Positions 19,511 through 28,266 of a DNA stretch of 64,000 bases are shown one piece after another. The stretch lies in contig NZ_PHUL01000001.1 in the NCBI RefSeq assembly GCF_002813425.1, positions 3,870,756-3,934,755 on the forward strand, read 5' to 3'. The DNA comes from Cellulophaga sp. RHA19 (lineage in GTDB: Bacteria; Bacteroidota; Bacteroidia; Flavobacteriales; Flavobacteriaceae). The notes beneath the pieces are model-generated. The model ran no database searches. It was not told the DNA's origin and worked only from the letters and a program-made list of their open reading frames with translations. How positions within the stretch are numbered: the first letter of the stretch is position 1; every line of letters begins with the position of its first letter. The position numbers and the translations under genes are program-made.

Positions 19511-20798
19511 TGTATTTTTTTAGTACTGTTTCGTAAATATTCATCCAGTTAAAACGGTGTTTTTCACCTAACAACTCATTAGAAAATATAGTAACTAACT
19601 TGCCATTAACTTTTTGCAACTGCAAATGTAGACCATCTAATTTAGAGAAAATTACTTTTTGACTTTTTAATCCTCTTAGAGCATAATTATGTACTGCAAA
19701 CGGATGAATTTTTATAGGCTGTTGAGACTCTAAATGAATATCATAAAAAGAAAAAGGAGAACAAGTACCTGCTCTAAACCCTATACAATGCGTGTAACCC
19801 ATTGTAAAATCTTCTCTAAAATCTGCATCAACTAAAGCTTTATATGTAGTAGGTATTTCTACTCTATTAAATCTAAACCGCACATATTTAATGGGTCTGT
19901 TTATTACAGAAGCTAATTTGCGTTTCTCTTCTTTTAATATTTCTAAGTTAGAAAAAGAATTGTAAGAAGCTGATAAGGATACTACGCTATAATCTGCTAC
20001 TGATTTTATTAAATACTTAAATTTATTGTTGGTAGTAGATACATTTTTATCAAAAGTAGAGTAATCTGCAAACTGAAAAAAGAACATACTTTTTATATTA
20101 TTAGCTTTGTGCAAACCTATTAGATAATCAAAATTATCATAAGGATCTTTTTTAGGATTAATCCACACAGATACCCTCTGAAAAACTCTCTTAAATTTTA
20201 ACGTAAAAAAATCTAATAATAACCCTCCTAAACTACGCATTATTCCCCTGTGCGCATAACAATGAGATGTGGTTACATCTATTATAGACGTGTACTGATA
20301 TTCTCTTTTTCTATGTGCTAAATCAGGAAATTGCATTAACAAAGCATCCAACACTTTATACATCCAAATATCTATAACTGGCTTTTCTAAAAAGCCATGC
20401 TTATAAGCTAAACTTTCTTTAACTGGGTATCTACCATGTTCATCTTTAACGTGTGGCAAATACTCTTCATACCTAGTAATTAGATAAAAACTAGCTGCAA
20501 AAACATCAAAAGGAATATTACTACGTTCGCCTGTTGCAAAAAAACATGGCGTGCCATCCCATTCACTAATATTAATTTCTAAATCTGTTATTCCTTGTTC
20601 ATACAACAAATCATTACTACGTATAAAAAATTCATTTTGTAATGGTTGTTTACTATAGGTAATTTTTGCTCCAGAATGTTTTATAAAATCTTCAACCTTT
20701 GTAGTTAGTGTAACCTCTATACCCAGAATTTTACCAAATAGATGTTTCATAATATATGTGAAACGTGGCGTTATTTTATGTGTATAGATTAGTAACAT
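19503..20798 (-). CDS. Polysaccharide-deacetylase-like protein with degenerate metal site
   Basis: 431-aa protein beginning MLLIYTHKITPRFTYIMKHL, the characteristic start of a Flavobacteriia family annotated as polysaccharide deacetylase. A DUF7033-like N-terminal part (about 1-150) precedes a NodB-like half. In the relatives I know, the metal-binding Asp pair and the histidine motif (IHPSY) are kept. Here the corresponding places read DVTTSHCYAHRG and SLSASYNS, so the second Asp and the histidine appear to be lost. The fold ending (GFRAGTCSPFSFYD, IHPFAVHNYAL) is kept. It may be a pseudoenzyme. It overlaps the downstream yjjG-like gene by 8 bp. Confidence 0.72.
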   Translation of the reverse strand: MLLIYTHKITPRFTYIMKHLFGKILGIEVTLTTKVEDFIKHSGAKITYSKQPLQNEFFIRSNDLLYEQGITDLEINISEWDGTPCFFATGERSNIPFDVFAASFYLITRYEEYLPHVKDEHGRYPVKESLAYKHGFLEKPVIDIWMYKVLDALLMQFPDLAHRKREYQYTSIIDVTTSHCYAHRGIMRSLGGLLLDFFTLKFKRVFQRVSVWINPKKDPYDNFDYLIGLHKANNIKSMFFFQFADYSTFDKNVSTTNNKFKYLIKSVADYSVVSLSASYNSFSNLEILKEEKRKLASVINRPIKYVRFRFNRVEIPTTYKALVDADFREDFTMGYTHCIGFRAGTCSPFSFYDIHLESQQPIKIHPFAVHNYALRGLKSQKVIFSKLDGLHLQLQKVNGKLVTIFSNELLGEKHRFNWMNIYETVLKKYNV

Positions 20799-20835
20799 TA
20801 TGGATTTTAGCGATTTATATTTTTTAGATTATTTT

Positions 20836-21534
20836 TTACAATAAATTATCATCTGCAAAGCTAAAGTATTCTCTTTGAGTAATTATAATATGGTCTAAAA
20901 CTTTCATATCTAATGCAGCTGCAGCATTTTTAAGTTTCTCTGTTATCTGCTTATCTGCAGCACTTGGCTTTAGTCCTCCAGATGGATGATTGTGTGCTAA
21001 AATTAAACCTATAGCCCCTATCTCTAAGGCTTGTTTTAATACCAAACGTACATCTACTAAAGTACCAGTTATACCGCCTTTACTTAATTGGGCTTTATGT
21101 ATAACCTTGTTAGAGTTATTTAGATATATAATCCAAAATTCTTCGTGCGGTAACTCTCCTAATAAAGGTTGCAATAAATTAAACACATCTTTACTACTGC
21201 CTATTTTTTCTATCTTTTGTGCCTCTTCTCCTCTTCTACGTCTGCCCATTTCTAAGGCAGCAGCAATGGTAACTGCTTTTGCTTCTCCTATACCTTTAAA
21301 TTGCATAAGTTGATTGATAGATAGCTTTCCTAGATCGTTTAAATTATTATTTACAGACCCTAAAATACGTTTAGATAATTCTACAGCACTTTCATTTCTA
21401 CTACCAGAACCAATTAATATTGCAATTAGTTCTGCATCAGACAGTACTGATTTTCCTTTTTGTACTAATTTTTCCCTAGGTTTGTCATTATCTGACCAGT
21501 TTTTAATTGAGAACGAGGTTGGTTGGTTTTGCAT
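20836..21534 (-). CDS. radC: RadC-family JAB/MPN domain protein
   Basis: 232-aa RadC (UPF0758). The N-terminal helix-hairpin-helix part (about 30-90, LLGKLSINQLMQFKGIGEAKAVTIAAALEMGRR) is followed by the JAMM metalloprotease-like domain with motif AHNHPSGGLKPSAAD (His, His and Asp zinc ligands), so the metal site is complete. Despite its name, a role in DNA repair is not established; the family is also linked to natural transformation and mobile elements. It is divergent from the 21609 gene and 37 bp before the start of the deacetylase-like gene. Confidence 0.93.
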   Translation of the reverse strand: MQNQPTSFSIKNWSDNDKPREKLVQKGKSVLSDAELIAILIGSGSRNESAVELSKRILGSVNNNLNDLGKLSINQLMQFKGIGEAKAVTIAAALEMGRRRRGEEAQKIEKIGSSKDVFNLLQPLLGELPHEEFWIIYLNNSNKVIHKAQLSKGGITGTLVDVRLVLKQALEIGAIGLILAHNHPSGGLKPSAADKQITEKLKNAAAALDMKVLDHIIITQREYFSFADDNLL

Positions 21535-21608
21535 TTGTTAAAGATAATAATCTTTACTAACATACGTATTTACCCATTAAAACGTTACTTCTATAAATAA
21601 CTAATACA

Positions 21609-21902
21609 ATGAAAGAAATTCTGAATCAGCTTTACGAAATTGAACAAAAGAGTGAAAAAAATAATATCACTCTGTTTGACAGAAACCTAAAACGTTTATT
21701 TCATGAAATTGAAGAACAAGGTTTTTTTATAAAAAATCCGTTAGGCGAAAAATTTTCAGAATCTAGAACAGATATAGATGCTACTTTAATGAATGAATTA
21801 AACACTAAATCTAAAATTACCAAGGTGCTAAAACCTATCATATATAAAAAAGATGGTGACCAATTAATTATTATACAAAAAGGAGTAGCAATAGTAGAAT
21901 AA
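21609..21902 (+). CDS. Small Hsp70-partner candidate, possibly GrpE-like
   Basis: 97-aa protein lying 6 bp before the Hsp70 gene and surely cotranscribed with it. It has an N-terminal helix (about 1-35, MKEILNQLYEIEQKSEK) and a C-terminal beta part (GEKFSESRTDIDATLM..ITKVLKPIIYKKDG..QLIIIQKG). The order of helix, then 'D..A' segment, then a strand ending in QKG..I resembles the beta domain of GrpE nucleotide-exchange factors, but it is much shorter than GrpE. The GrpE link is my inference from pattern and neighbourhood only. The canonical dnaK-grpE genes are not in this window. Confidence 0.65.
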   Translation: MKEILNQLYEIEQKSEKNNITLFDRNLKRLFHEIEEQGFFIKNPLGEKFSESRTDIDATLMNELNTKSKITKVLKPIIYKKDGDQLIIIQKGVAIVE

Positions 21903-21908
21903 GTAAGT

Positions 21909-24407
21909 ATGAAAACAGTAAATTTTGGAATAGATTTAGGCACAACAAATAGTTTAATTGCTAAATATGAGAGTGGTGTTTTAGAGGTTTTTAAAAACCC
22001 AATAGGACAAAAACAAACACTTGCTTCTGCGGTTGCTTTTAGGGGTAGTAGAATTTTAGTGGGTGATAAAGCAAGAGATTTATTAGAAAAAGACCCTTTA
22101 AATGTATTTACCTGTTTTAAACGAAAAATGGGGACTACAGACCGTTATTTTGCAAAAAGCATAAATAAAGATGTATCTCCTGTAGAGCTCAGCGCTTATG
22201 TATTAAAAGAACTTAAAAATTTTATACACACCGGTGAAGAACTGCATGAGGCAGTAATTACAATACCTTCTTCTTTTGACACCATACAATCTAATGCTAC
22301 AAAAACTGCTGGTCATGAAGCTGGTTTTAAAGAGGTGTATTTGTTACAAGAGCCTATTGCTGCTAGTTTGGCTTTTGCCAACAAAAATAATTTAGAGCTA
22401 AACGAAACTAAAAAGTGGTTAATTTACGATTTTGGTGGTGGTACTTTTGATGTTGCTCTGCTAGAAATTAACGAGAGAGAAATGAACGTTTTAGATAACG
22501 AGGGCGATAATTTTTTAGGTGGTATGGATATAGACAACCTAATTATAGAAAAGCTTATTGTTCCTAAATTAGAACCCATTTTAAACGAAACAAAACTTTG
22601 GGACAAGTTTAAAGAACCTAACAACCCGCTGCAAAAATTATATTTTGAACTTTTATTTAGAGCTGAAGAAGCAAAAAAAGAGCTCTCTAGGTTTGAAACT
22701 ACAGAAATAGACATAGATTATGCAGAAAAAGATATTTACACCAGTATAGAAGTTACTAGGGCCGACTTTAATAGTTTACTTGCTCCTTTAGTTGAGCACA
22801 CTATTAATTTTTGCAAAAAAATATTAAGCAATAACAACCTTACCAATACAGACGTAGAAAAAATTATTATGGTAGGCGGTAGCACCCTTATACCCTATGT
22901 TAGAGAGCAAGTAGAAAAAAACTTAGCTATAGAAATAGATACCAGTGTAGACCCTACTGCAGCCGTTGGCATAGGTGCTGCTTACTATGCAGGTTCTAAG
23001 CCATCTTCTTTAAAAGAGGAAGATGTTACAAAAACAAGTACAGAAAATAGTGCTAATGAGTTTCTTAAAAACAAACCACTTGTTAAATTAATATTTGAGA
23101 AAAACACTAAAGACTCTGAAGAATTAATTGCTTTTACTTTAAATACACCAACACAAGGTTTTTATAGAATTATAAGAAAAGATGGCGGCTATGACACTGG
23201 TCTTGTTACGCTAGAAAACAGTGTAAATGTATTTGTAGATTTACTAGAAGGGCAAGTAAACTCTTTTAATTTAAAAATTTACAACGCCCAACAAGAAGTT
23301 CTTTTTTCTACGGATGACATACACATTAACCAAGGAAAATATAACATTCAAGGTCAATTATTACCTAACGACATTTGCATAGAAGTTGATGATGTGCAAT
23401 ACAACGTAACTAAATTAGAAGCCATATTTAATAAAAACACAGTTTTACCTCTTAAAAAAACAATGTATAAATCGGCATCTAAAACTATTTTAAAAGATAG
23501 TGATGACAAGTTGCAAATTAACATTGTAGAAGGTGATGGTAATGGTTTACCTAGTTCAGGTTTATCAATTGGTTACATAGAAATTACTGGCAAAGAGCTA
23601 GAGCAAGATTTAATTAAAGGAACAGATATAGAACTAAATATTTCTGTGTCTGAGTCTAGAGATATTGCTGTAGACATATTTTTAACCAGCTGCGACCAAG
23701 AGTTTAGCAATACTTTTAAACCTACAGAAAGGTACATTAGTAGTTCTAAAATGGAGAACGAAATTAGAGTAGTTACCCACAAAATTGAACAAGAAAAAGC
23801 TAAACCAGAATACGCAGAAAATTATGAGTTATTACAAAAATTTAAAAATATAGAGCACGCTTTAATAGAGTTACAAATAGAGCTAACCTTGTTAGCTGAT
23901 ACTGATGTTACCGATGCTAAATTTAAAATTGATAATAAAAAAAGAAGCTTAATACAAGAGTATGATTTACTTACTAGGCATAAAGAACTAGATAATGATA
24001 TTGAAGAATACAGAACTTCAGTTTTAGCTGTTAAACAATATTTATCTGAGACTAATAGTGAGTATTACACCGCAGAATTAAATAAAGTAATTGCTAATGA
24101 AAAAACATTTATAAACTCTGGTAATAAATACTTAATACGTTCTAAAATTAAAGAATTAGATGCTATTAGAAATGCACTTTTTACCGCTGATGACTCTAAC
24201 TTTATAGGTCCGTTTTTTCATTACAAATCTATAGATCATTATCCAGACCAAAACAAGGCAGATATGTTAATTGCAGAAGGTGATAAAGCTCTAGAAAACA
24301 GACAATACAAAGTGGTAAAACAAGTTGTATACCAGCTTGCTAATATGTTACCAGATGACAAACCAAAGACCTCTTTTGGCAACCAAGACAAAACTGGTTT
24401 AAGCTAA
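21909..24407 (+). CDS. Divergent Hsp70-family chaperone (DnaK-like)
   Basis: 832-aa Hsp70 homologue. The ATPase domain (about 1-370) has the phosphate 1 motif FGIDLGTTNSLIAKY, the phosphate 2 motif WLIYDFGGGTFDVALLEI and the adenosine motif IIMVGGSTLIPYVREQV, so ATP binding should work. The C-terminal half differs from DnaK: a beta-sandwich region (about 390-560) is followed by a long helical, charged part, and the DnaK-type EEVD-like end is absent (it ends FGNQDKTGLS). It is about 200 aa longer than DnaK. It resembles the specialised Hsp70s (HscC-like) that work with private partners. No J-domain gene is adjacent. A bidirectional terminator follows. Confidence 0.88.
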   Translation: MKTVNFGIDLGTTNSLIAKYESGVLEVFKNPIGQKQTLASAVAFRGSRILVGDKARDLLEKDPLNVFTCFKRKMGTTDRYFAKSINKDVSPVELSAYVLKELKNFIHTGEELHEAVITIPSSFDTIQSNATKTAGHEAGFKEVYLLQEPIAASLAFANKNNLELNETKKWLIYDFGGGTFDVALLEINEREMNVLDNEGDNFLGGMDIDNLIIEKLIVPKLEPILNETKLWDKFKEPNNPLQKLYFELLFRAEEAKKELSRFETTEIDIDYAEKDIYTSIEVTRADFNSLLAPLVEHTINFCKKILSNNNLTNTDVEKIIMVGGSTLIPYVREQVEKNLAIEIDTSVDPTAAVGIGAAYYAGSKPSSLKEEDVTKTSTENSANEFLKNKPLVKLIFEKNTKDSEELIAFTLNTPTQGFYRIIRKDGGYDTGLVTLENSVNVFVDLLEGQVNSFNLKIYNAQQEVLFSTDDIHINQGKYNIQGQLLPNDICIEVDDVQYNVTKLEAIFNKNTVLPLKKTMYKSASKTILKDSDDKLQINIVEGDGNGLPSSGLSIGYIEITGKELEQDLIKGTDIELNISVSESRDIAVDIFLTSCDQEFSNTFKPTERYISSSKMENEIRVVTHKIEQEKAKPEYAENYELLQKFKNIEHALIELQIELTLLADTDVTDAKFKIDNKKRSLIQEYDLLTRHKELDNDIEEYRTSVLAVKQYLSETNSEYYTAELNKVIANEKTFINSGNKYLIRSKIKELDAIRNALFTADDSNFIGPFFHYKSIDHYPDQNKADMLIAEGDKALENRQYKVVKQVVYQLANMLPDDKPKTSFGNQDKTGLS

Positions 24408-24428
24408 AACTAAGTTAACAGTATTATA

Positions 24429-24467
24429 AAAAAAGAACGGCTGAATTAAATTCAGCCGTTCTTTTTT
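24429..24467. terminator. Bidirectional terminator between hsp70 and the convergent gene
   Basis: Perfect 18-bp stem AAAAAAGAACGGCTGAAT/ATTCAGCCGTTCTTTTTT with a TAA loop, flanked by A and T runs on either side. It serves both the + strand Hsp70 operon and the - strand gene ending at 24485. Confidence 0.92.
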
Positions 24468-24484
24468 AGTATTTAATAGTTTTA

Positions 24485-26584
24485 TTAACTCTTATTTTCA
24501 TCATACTCAATATCCACTAAGGTTACTCCTAAAGGGGTAATATTTATTTCTGGTTTTACACCTAAATACGTTATGGTAAAGCTTTTATTAGATAAGTCTT
24601 TACCTATTTTAGACGAGTTCTTAAAAAATCCGTTAGGAGAATTTATAGTAGAATTTGTATCTACATCTTTATGCTGATAAAAGTAAGATCCCATATAAAT
24701 ATATAAGGTATCATCTTCATCATGCAAGTTTAACGTTACAGAAGTATTCTTTTTTATATATGTAGCCTGATCTCTACTTAGCTCTGTGTTTACACCAAAA
24801 AGGATTACGTCTTCTGCACTAGTATTATTAACCACAACCTCATAACCGGTAATAGAATTACTTTTAATACTCTTAAATATTCTAGGAAAAGGGTTTGCCC
24901 CTGTTTTTAAATTCTTTAACCTCCATTTTACAGTACTAACATCTTCTCCTTTAAATAAGTTTGCAAAAAATGGCGTTTTATTTTCTCTTGAAACACTTTC
25001 ACTAGGCTCTTCATAATACATATGTGGCTCACTATCCATAATTATAGTTTCTTCAACCTCCTCAACTTCCTCTACCTCTGGCGGTAAAATTTTATGAGGC
25101 TCTAAATGGTAAAACACATCTGTAAAAACAATATCATCATCATACACAACAATATTAGGGTCTGCTCCTAAACTATCTATAACATATTTGTTTTTTAAAA
25201 AACTTAGTTCTTTTTCATTTACACTTTTAAAGTACTTTTTACTAGCACTTAATTTTGTAGAAGATCCATAGGTTTCTCGTTTTAAACTTTCGCTACCCAC
25301 AAAATCATCACCCATATAAAAAACCAATTCTTCTAAATAGTTTTTATTCATTATTTTAAAAGAATCGTTAGGTCTTGTATAAGCTGCGTAGTCTGAATTT
25401 ATAACGTTAAAATGCTCAAAAAGAATAAAAGGTCTAGTTCTTTTGTTTACCACTTTTATAAAGTCGCCAGATCTTAGTCCTTCATTGCTTTTAAAAGAAG
25501 CTGTGTATGGTGTAGTTCCAGATTTTATAATTATTTTATTATTTATATCTAAACTATCATTTTCTGCTTTGTGTATTAAATCTGAATAAAATGCTGTTTT
25601 ATCATCCTCATAAGAAAACTCTAACGTAGGAATTTTATAACTAGGAGAACTGTATGTAGAGTAATTTGATGATGATGAAGACGATGTAAATATACGCCCT
25701 ACTCTTACTAAAAATATCATAATCCCAATAACAATTCCAATTGCTTTTAAGCCTGAAAAAGACGAACCAGAACTTTTATCTGTTTGTCTACTATTAGGCC
25801 TTTGCTGGCTTTGTCCTCCTTGATGAAGACTCCCTACTTGGTTTGCTGCTTTGGCATAAAAATCTTTTATTTCTTGACTAGTAACTTCTATTAACTTAAA
25901 ATTACGAAAAGCTCTTTGTACCTTAGGAAACTCAGAATAAGTATTCTTAGTTATATTGTAATAATCTATCATAGCACTTACATAGTCCATTTTAGATTGA
26001 GAAATTACCCCTAAAGAAACTGTATTAAGCAAATAAATATAGCTTTTATAAGCAATCTCTGGGCACCTACTCATTAAATCTCCATTAGACGATACTTTAA
26101 TTTTTTCAGTAATAATATCTGCTTGTGATTTTATATAACGGTAATATGTAGATAAAAGATTATCTGTAAAAAGTTCCTTACGTTGCATAGCCTTAATAAT
26201 GGTATCGTACTTTTTTGCAGTAAAGTCCGTTTTTACCATTTTCATAAAATAAGCTTCAAAATAAGGCTCTAGAAACTCTTTTATATTTGGTGTATCTGCT
26301 AATAAAGCAGCATCTATAATAAATGTTTTTTCTCCACTATCTTTACCTGTGGTAATAAATTGTTTTAAATAACTGTGTTTTTCTACAAAGTAGACAGACT
26401 TTTTTTCTTCTTCGCTAGAGAGTTGTTTTACTATGCTGCTTACCTGCTCTGGGTTGTAGGCATTAGCGCCAGAACGCAATCTTTGTATTTTTAATGTTTT
26501 TTCTAGTCTAATAATTCCTCGGCTATCCAAGTTCATAAGTTCGTCCAGAGAAAGTCCTAAAAGGTCAACAGGAGAAATATACAT
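24485..26584 (-). CDS. Large single-TM protein of unknown function facing the Hsp70 operon
   Basis: 699 aa, with no signal peptide. The N-terminal 250 residues are helical (MYISPVDLLGLSLDELMNLD..IIRLEKTLKIQRLRSG). A Gln/Ser-rich linker leads to one membrane segment at about 278-295 (LKAIGIVIGIMIFLVRVG). After a serine-rich stretch come two similar beta-rich modules (about 375-470 and 585-690), each with a GxYF-type strand (VFYMGDDFVG and LYIYMGSYFYQ), separated by an acidic Glu-rich linker (EVEEVEEVEE). I do not recognise the family. Its convergent position opposite the Hsp70 suggests, but does not prove, a link. Confidence 0.72.
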   Translation of the reverse strand: MYISPVDLLGLSLDELMNLDSRGIIRLEKTLKIQRLRSGANAYNPEQVSSIVKQLSSEEEKKSVYFVEKHSYLKQFITTGKDSGEKTFIIDAALLADTPNIKEFLEPYFEAYFMKMVKTDFTAKKYDTIIKAMQRKELFTDNLLSTYYRYIKSQADIITEKIKVSSNGDLMSRCPEIAYKSYIYLLNTVSLGVISQSKMDYVSAMIDYYNITKNTYSEFPKVQRAFRNFKLIEVTSQEIKDFYAKAANQVGSLHQGGQSQQRPNSRQTDKSSGSSFSGLKAIGIVIGIMIFLVRVGRIFTSSSSSSNYSTYSSPSYKIPTLEFSYEDDKTAFYSDLIHKAENDSLDINNKIIIKSGTTPYTASFKSNEGLRSGDFIKVVNKRTRPFILFEHFNVINSDYAAYTRPNDSFKIMNKNYLEELVFYMGDDFVGSESLKRETYGSSTKLSASKKYFKSVNEKELSFLKNKYVIDSLGADPNIVVYDDDIVFTDVFYHLEPHKILPPEVEEVEEVEETIIMDSEPHMYYEEPSESVSRENKTPFFANLFKGEDVSTVKWRLKNLKTGANPFPRIFKSIKSNSITGYEVVVNNTSAEDVILFGVNTELSRDQATYIKKNTSVTLNLHDEDDTLYIYMGSYFYQHKDVDTNSTINSPNGFFKNSSKIGKDLSNKSFTITYLGVKPEINITPLGVTLVDIEYDENKS

Positions 26585-26654
26585 AAGTAAGTTTAGATAT
26601 TCTTTTAACGAAAATATCTAAACTTTATGATGTATTTACTTAAAAAAGAAAAAA

Positions 26655-28013
26655 TTACTGTTTTATAAGTGTTTTAAAATCGTTTAAATCTAAACCACCA
26701 TAGTTACCAGAACTCATAAACAAAACAACAGAGTTGTTGTAATCTTGTTTATTTACAAGATCTTTAAAAGCTGCTGCATTAGTTAAAATTTGTAAATCAT
26801 CTCTTTTAAAAGCGTCTTTAATTTGTTGTGGACTAACAGGATCTAATTTTTTTATAGCTACAGATTCTGGAATATAAAAAACCACTGCTACATCTGCAGC
26901 ATCTAAAGCACCTTTATATTCTTTTAAAAATTCAGGATTAAAACTACTGTATGTATGTAGCTCTAAAAAAGCTATTAATTTTCTGTTTGCATATTGTTCT
27001 TTAACTGCTTTTGTAGTGGCTGCCACTTTACTTGGTGAGTGTGCAAAATCTTTATAAGCAACACACGTTTTACTCTCTGCAATTTTCTCTAGCCTTTTAG
27101 AAGCTCCTTTAAAAGTTGCTATTGCCTCGTAAAAATCGTCTTCGTCTATTCCTATGTTTTGGCAAATCCATTTTGCACCTGCTAAATTACTTAGGTTGTG
27201 TTTACCAAAAACTTCAATTGGCATAGGACCTTCTGGAGTTTCTAACAAGGTTTCGCCATCTTCAATAGTATAATCTGGAGTTGAGTATCCTAACTTACGT
27301 ATTGGGTTTTCAGATGCCTCTACAACTTTAACTACTTCTACATCTTCTTCATTGTAAGTTATGCTTCCTCCTTTAACAATACTATCTACAAATATTTTAA
27401 ATTGCTCCACATAGTTTTCAAACGTAGGAAAAACGTTAATATGGTCCCACGCAATTCCGCTTAACAAAGCAATATTAGGCTTGTACAAATGAAACTTTGG
27501 TCGCCTGTCTATAGGAGAAGACAAATACTCATCGCCCTCTAAAATAATAAAGTCGTTTTCTTCTGTTAAATGCACCATTCTATCAAAACCATCTAATTGT
27601 GCACCAACCATATAATCTACTTCTCTGCCGTGGTAATTAAGCACGTGCAAAATCATAGATGTAATTGTTGTTTTTCCGTGGCTACCGCCTATAACAACTC
27701 TTGTTTTATTTTTACTTTGCTCGTATAAAAACTCTGGATAAGAATAAATAGTAAGTCCAAGCTCTTTTGCTCTTAAAAGCTCTGGATTATCTTCTTTAGC
27801 GTGCATACCCAAAATAACCGCATCTAAATCTGCAGTAACTTTATCTGTAAACCAACCAAAAGATTCTGGCAACAATCCTTTTGCTTCTAACCTACTTTTA
27901 GAAGGTTCAAAAATAACATCGTCACTACCTGTAATTGTGTATCCTTTATGTTCTAAGGCTAATGCCAAATTGTGCATTGCACTACCGCCAATGGCTATAA
28001 AATGAATTTTCAT
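26655..28013 (-). CDS. mpl: UDP-N-acetylmuramate:L-alanyl-gamma-D-glutamyl-meso-DAP ligase
   Basis: Mur-ligase-family enzyme of murein recycling: it attaches the recovered tripeptide directly to UDP-MurNAc in the cytoplasm. From the start at 28013 (MKIHFIAIGGSAMHNLALAL) the product is 452 aa, the normal Mpl length; starts further up would add a hydrophobic 22-residue stretch not found in the family. The N-terminal Rossmann part (GGSAMHNLA), the ATP loop GGSHGKTTITSMI, the central EGDEY motif and the C-terminal DFAHSPSKV motif are all present. It is distinguished from MurC by the GSAM motif and sequence DFAHSPSKV. It is a single gene. Confidence 0.9.
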   Translation of the reverse strand: MKIHFIAIGGSAMHNLALALEHKGYTITGSDDVIFEPSKSRLEAKGLLPESFGWFTDKVTADLDAVILGMHAKEDNPELLRAKELGLTIYSYPEFLYEQSKNKTRVVIGGSHGKTTITSMILHVLNYHGREVDYMVGAQLDGFDRMVHLTEENDFIILEGDEYLSSPIDRRPKFHLYKPNIALLSGIAWDHINVFPTFENYVEQFKIFVDSIVKGGSITYNEEDVEVVKVVEASENPIRKLGYSTPDYTIEDGETLLETPEGPMPIEVFGKHNLSNLAGAKWICQNIGIDEDDFYEAIATFKGASKRLEKIAESKTCVAYKDFAHSPSKVAATTKAVKEQYANRKLIAFLELHTYSSFNPEFLKEYKGALDAADVAVVFYIPESVAIKKLDPVSPQQIKDAFKRDDLQILTNAAAFKDLVNKQDYNNSVVLFMSSGNYGGLDLNDFKTLIKQ

Positions 28014-28241
28014 ACGTAAAATTATAGCTGTAAAGATAACAATACAAATAGGTTTAAAAAAAATAAACACAACAGACAATTACACGGTAAATAGGGATGT
28101 AAAAAACTTAGATTGGTACTACTTTTGATCTGTTTAGATGACTTTACTCACTTAAAAGGTAAGTTAACGCATTCTTAATTGCATAGTTGTACTATAAAGC
28201 TCAAATTTGTTAGTACATTTAATGCAGATTTAGATTTACAA

Positions 28242-28256
28242 ATCTTAACAAGATAA
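28242..28256 (+). promoter_or_regulatory. 15-bp palindrome-containing element upstream of the A2M gene
   Basis: ATCTTAACAAGATAA, containing the inverted repeat ATCTT-AAC-AAGAT. The identical 15-mer stands before the next gene (34334-34348), and in both places it ends ten bases before the ATG. It could be an operator or a leader hairpin. The rest of 28014-28241 is AT-rich DNA with no visible gene. Confidence 0.45.
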
Positions 28257-28266
28257 CATACAGATA

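Noticed and set aside
28014..28079. Upstream extension of mpl adding 22 hydrophobic residues
   Set aside because: Mpl is a cytoplasmic enzyme whose normal N-terminus begins at the ATG at 28013.
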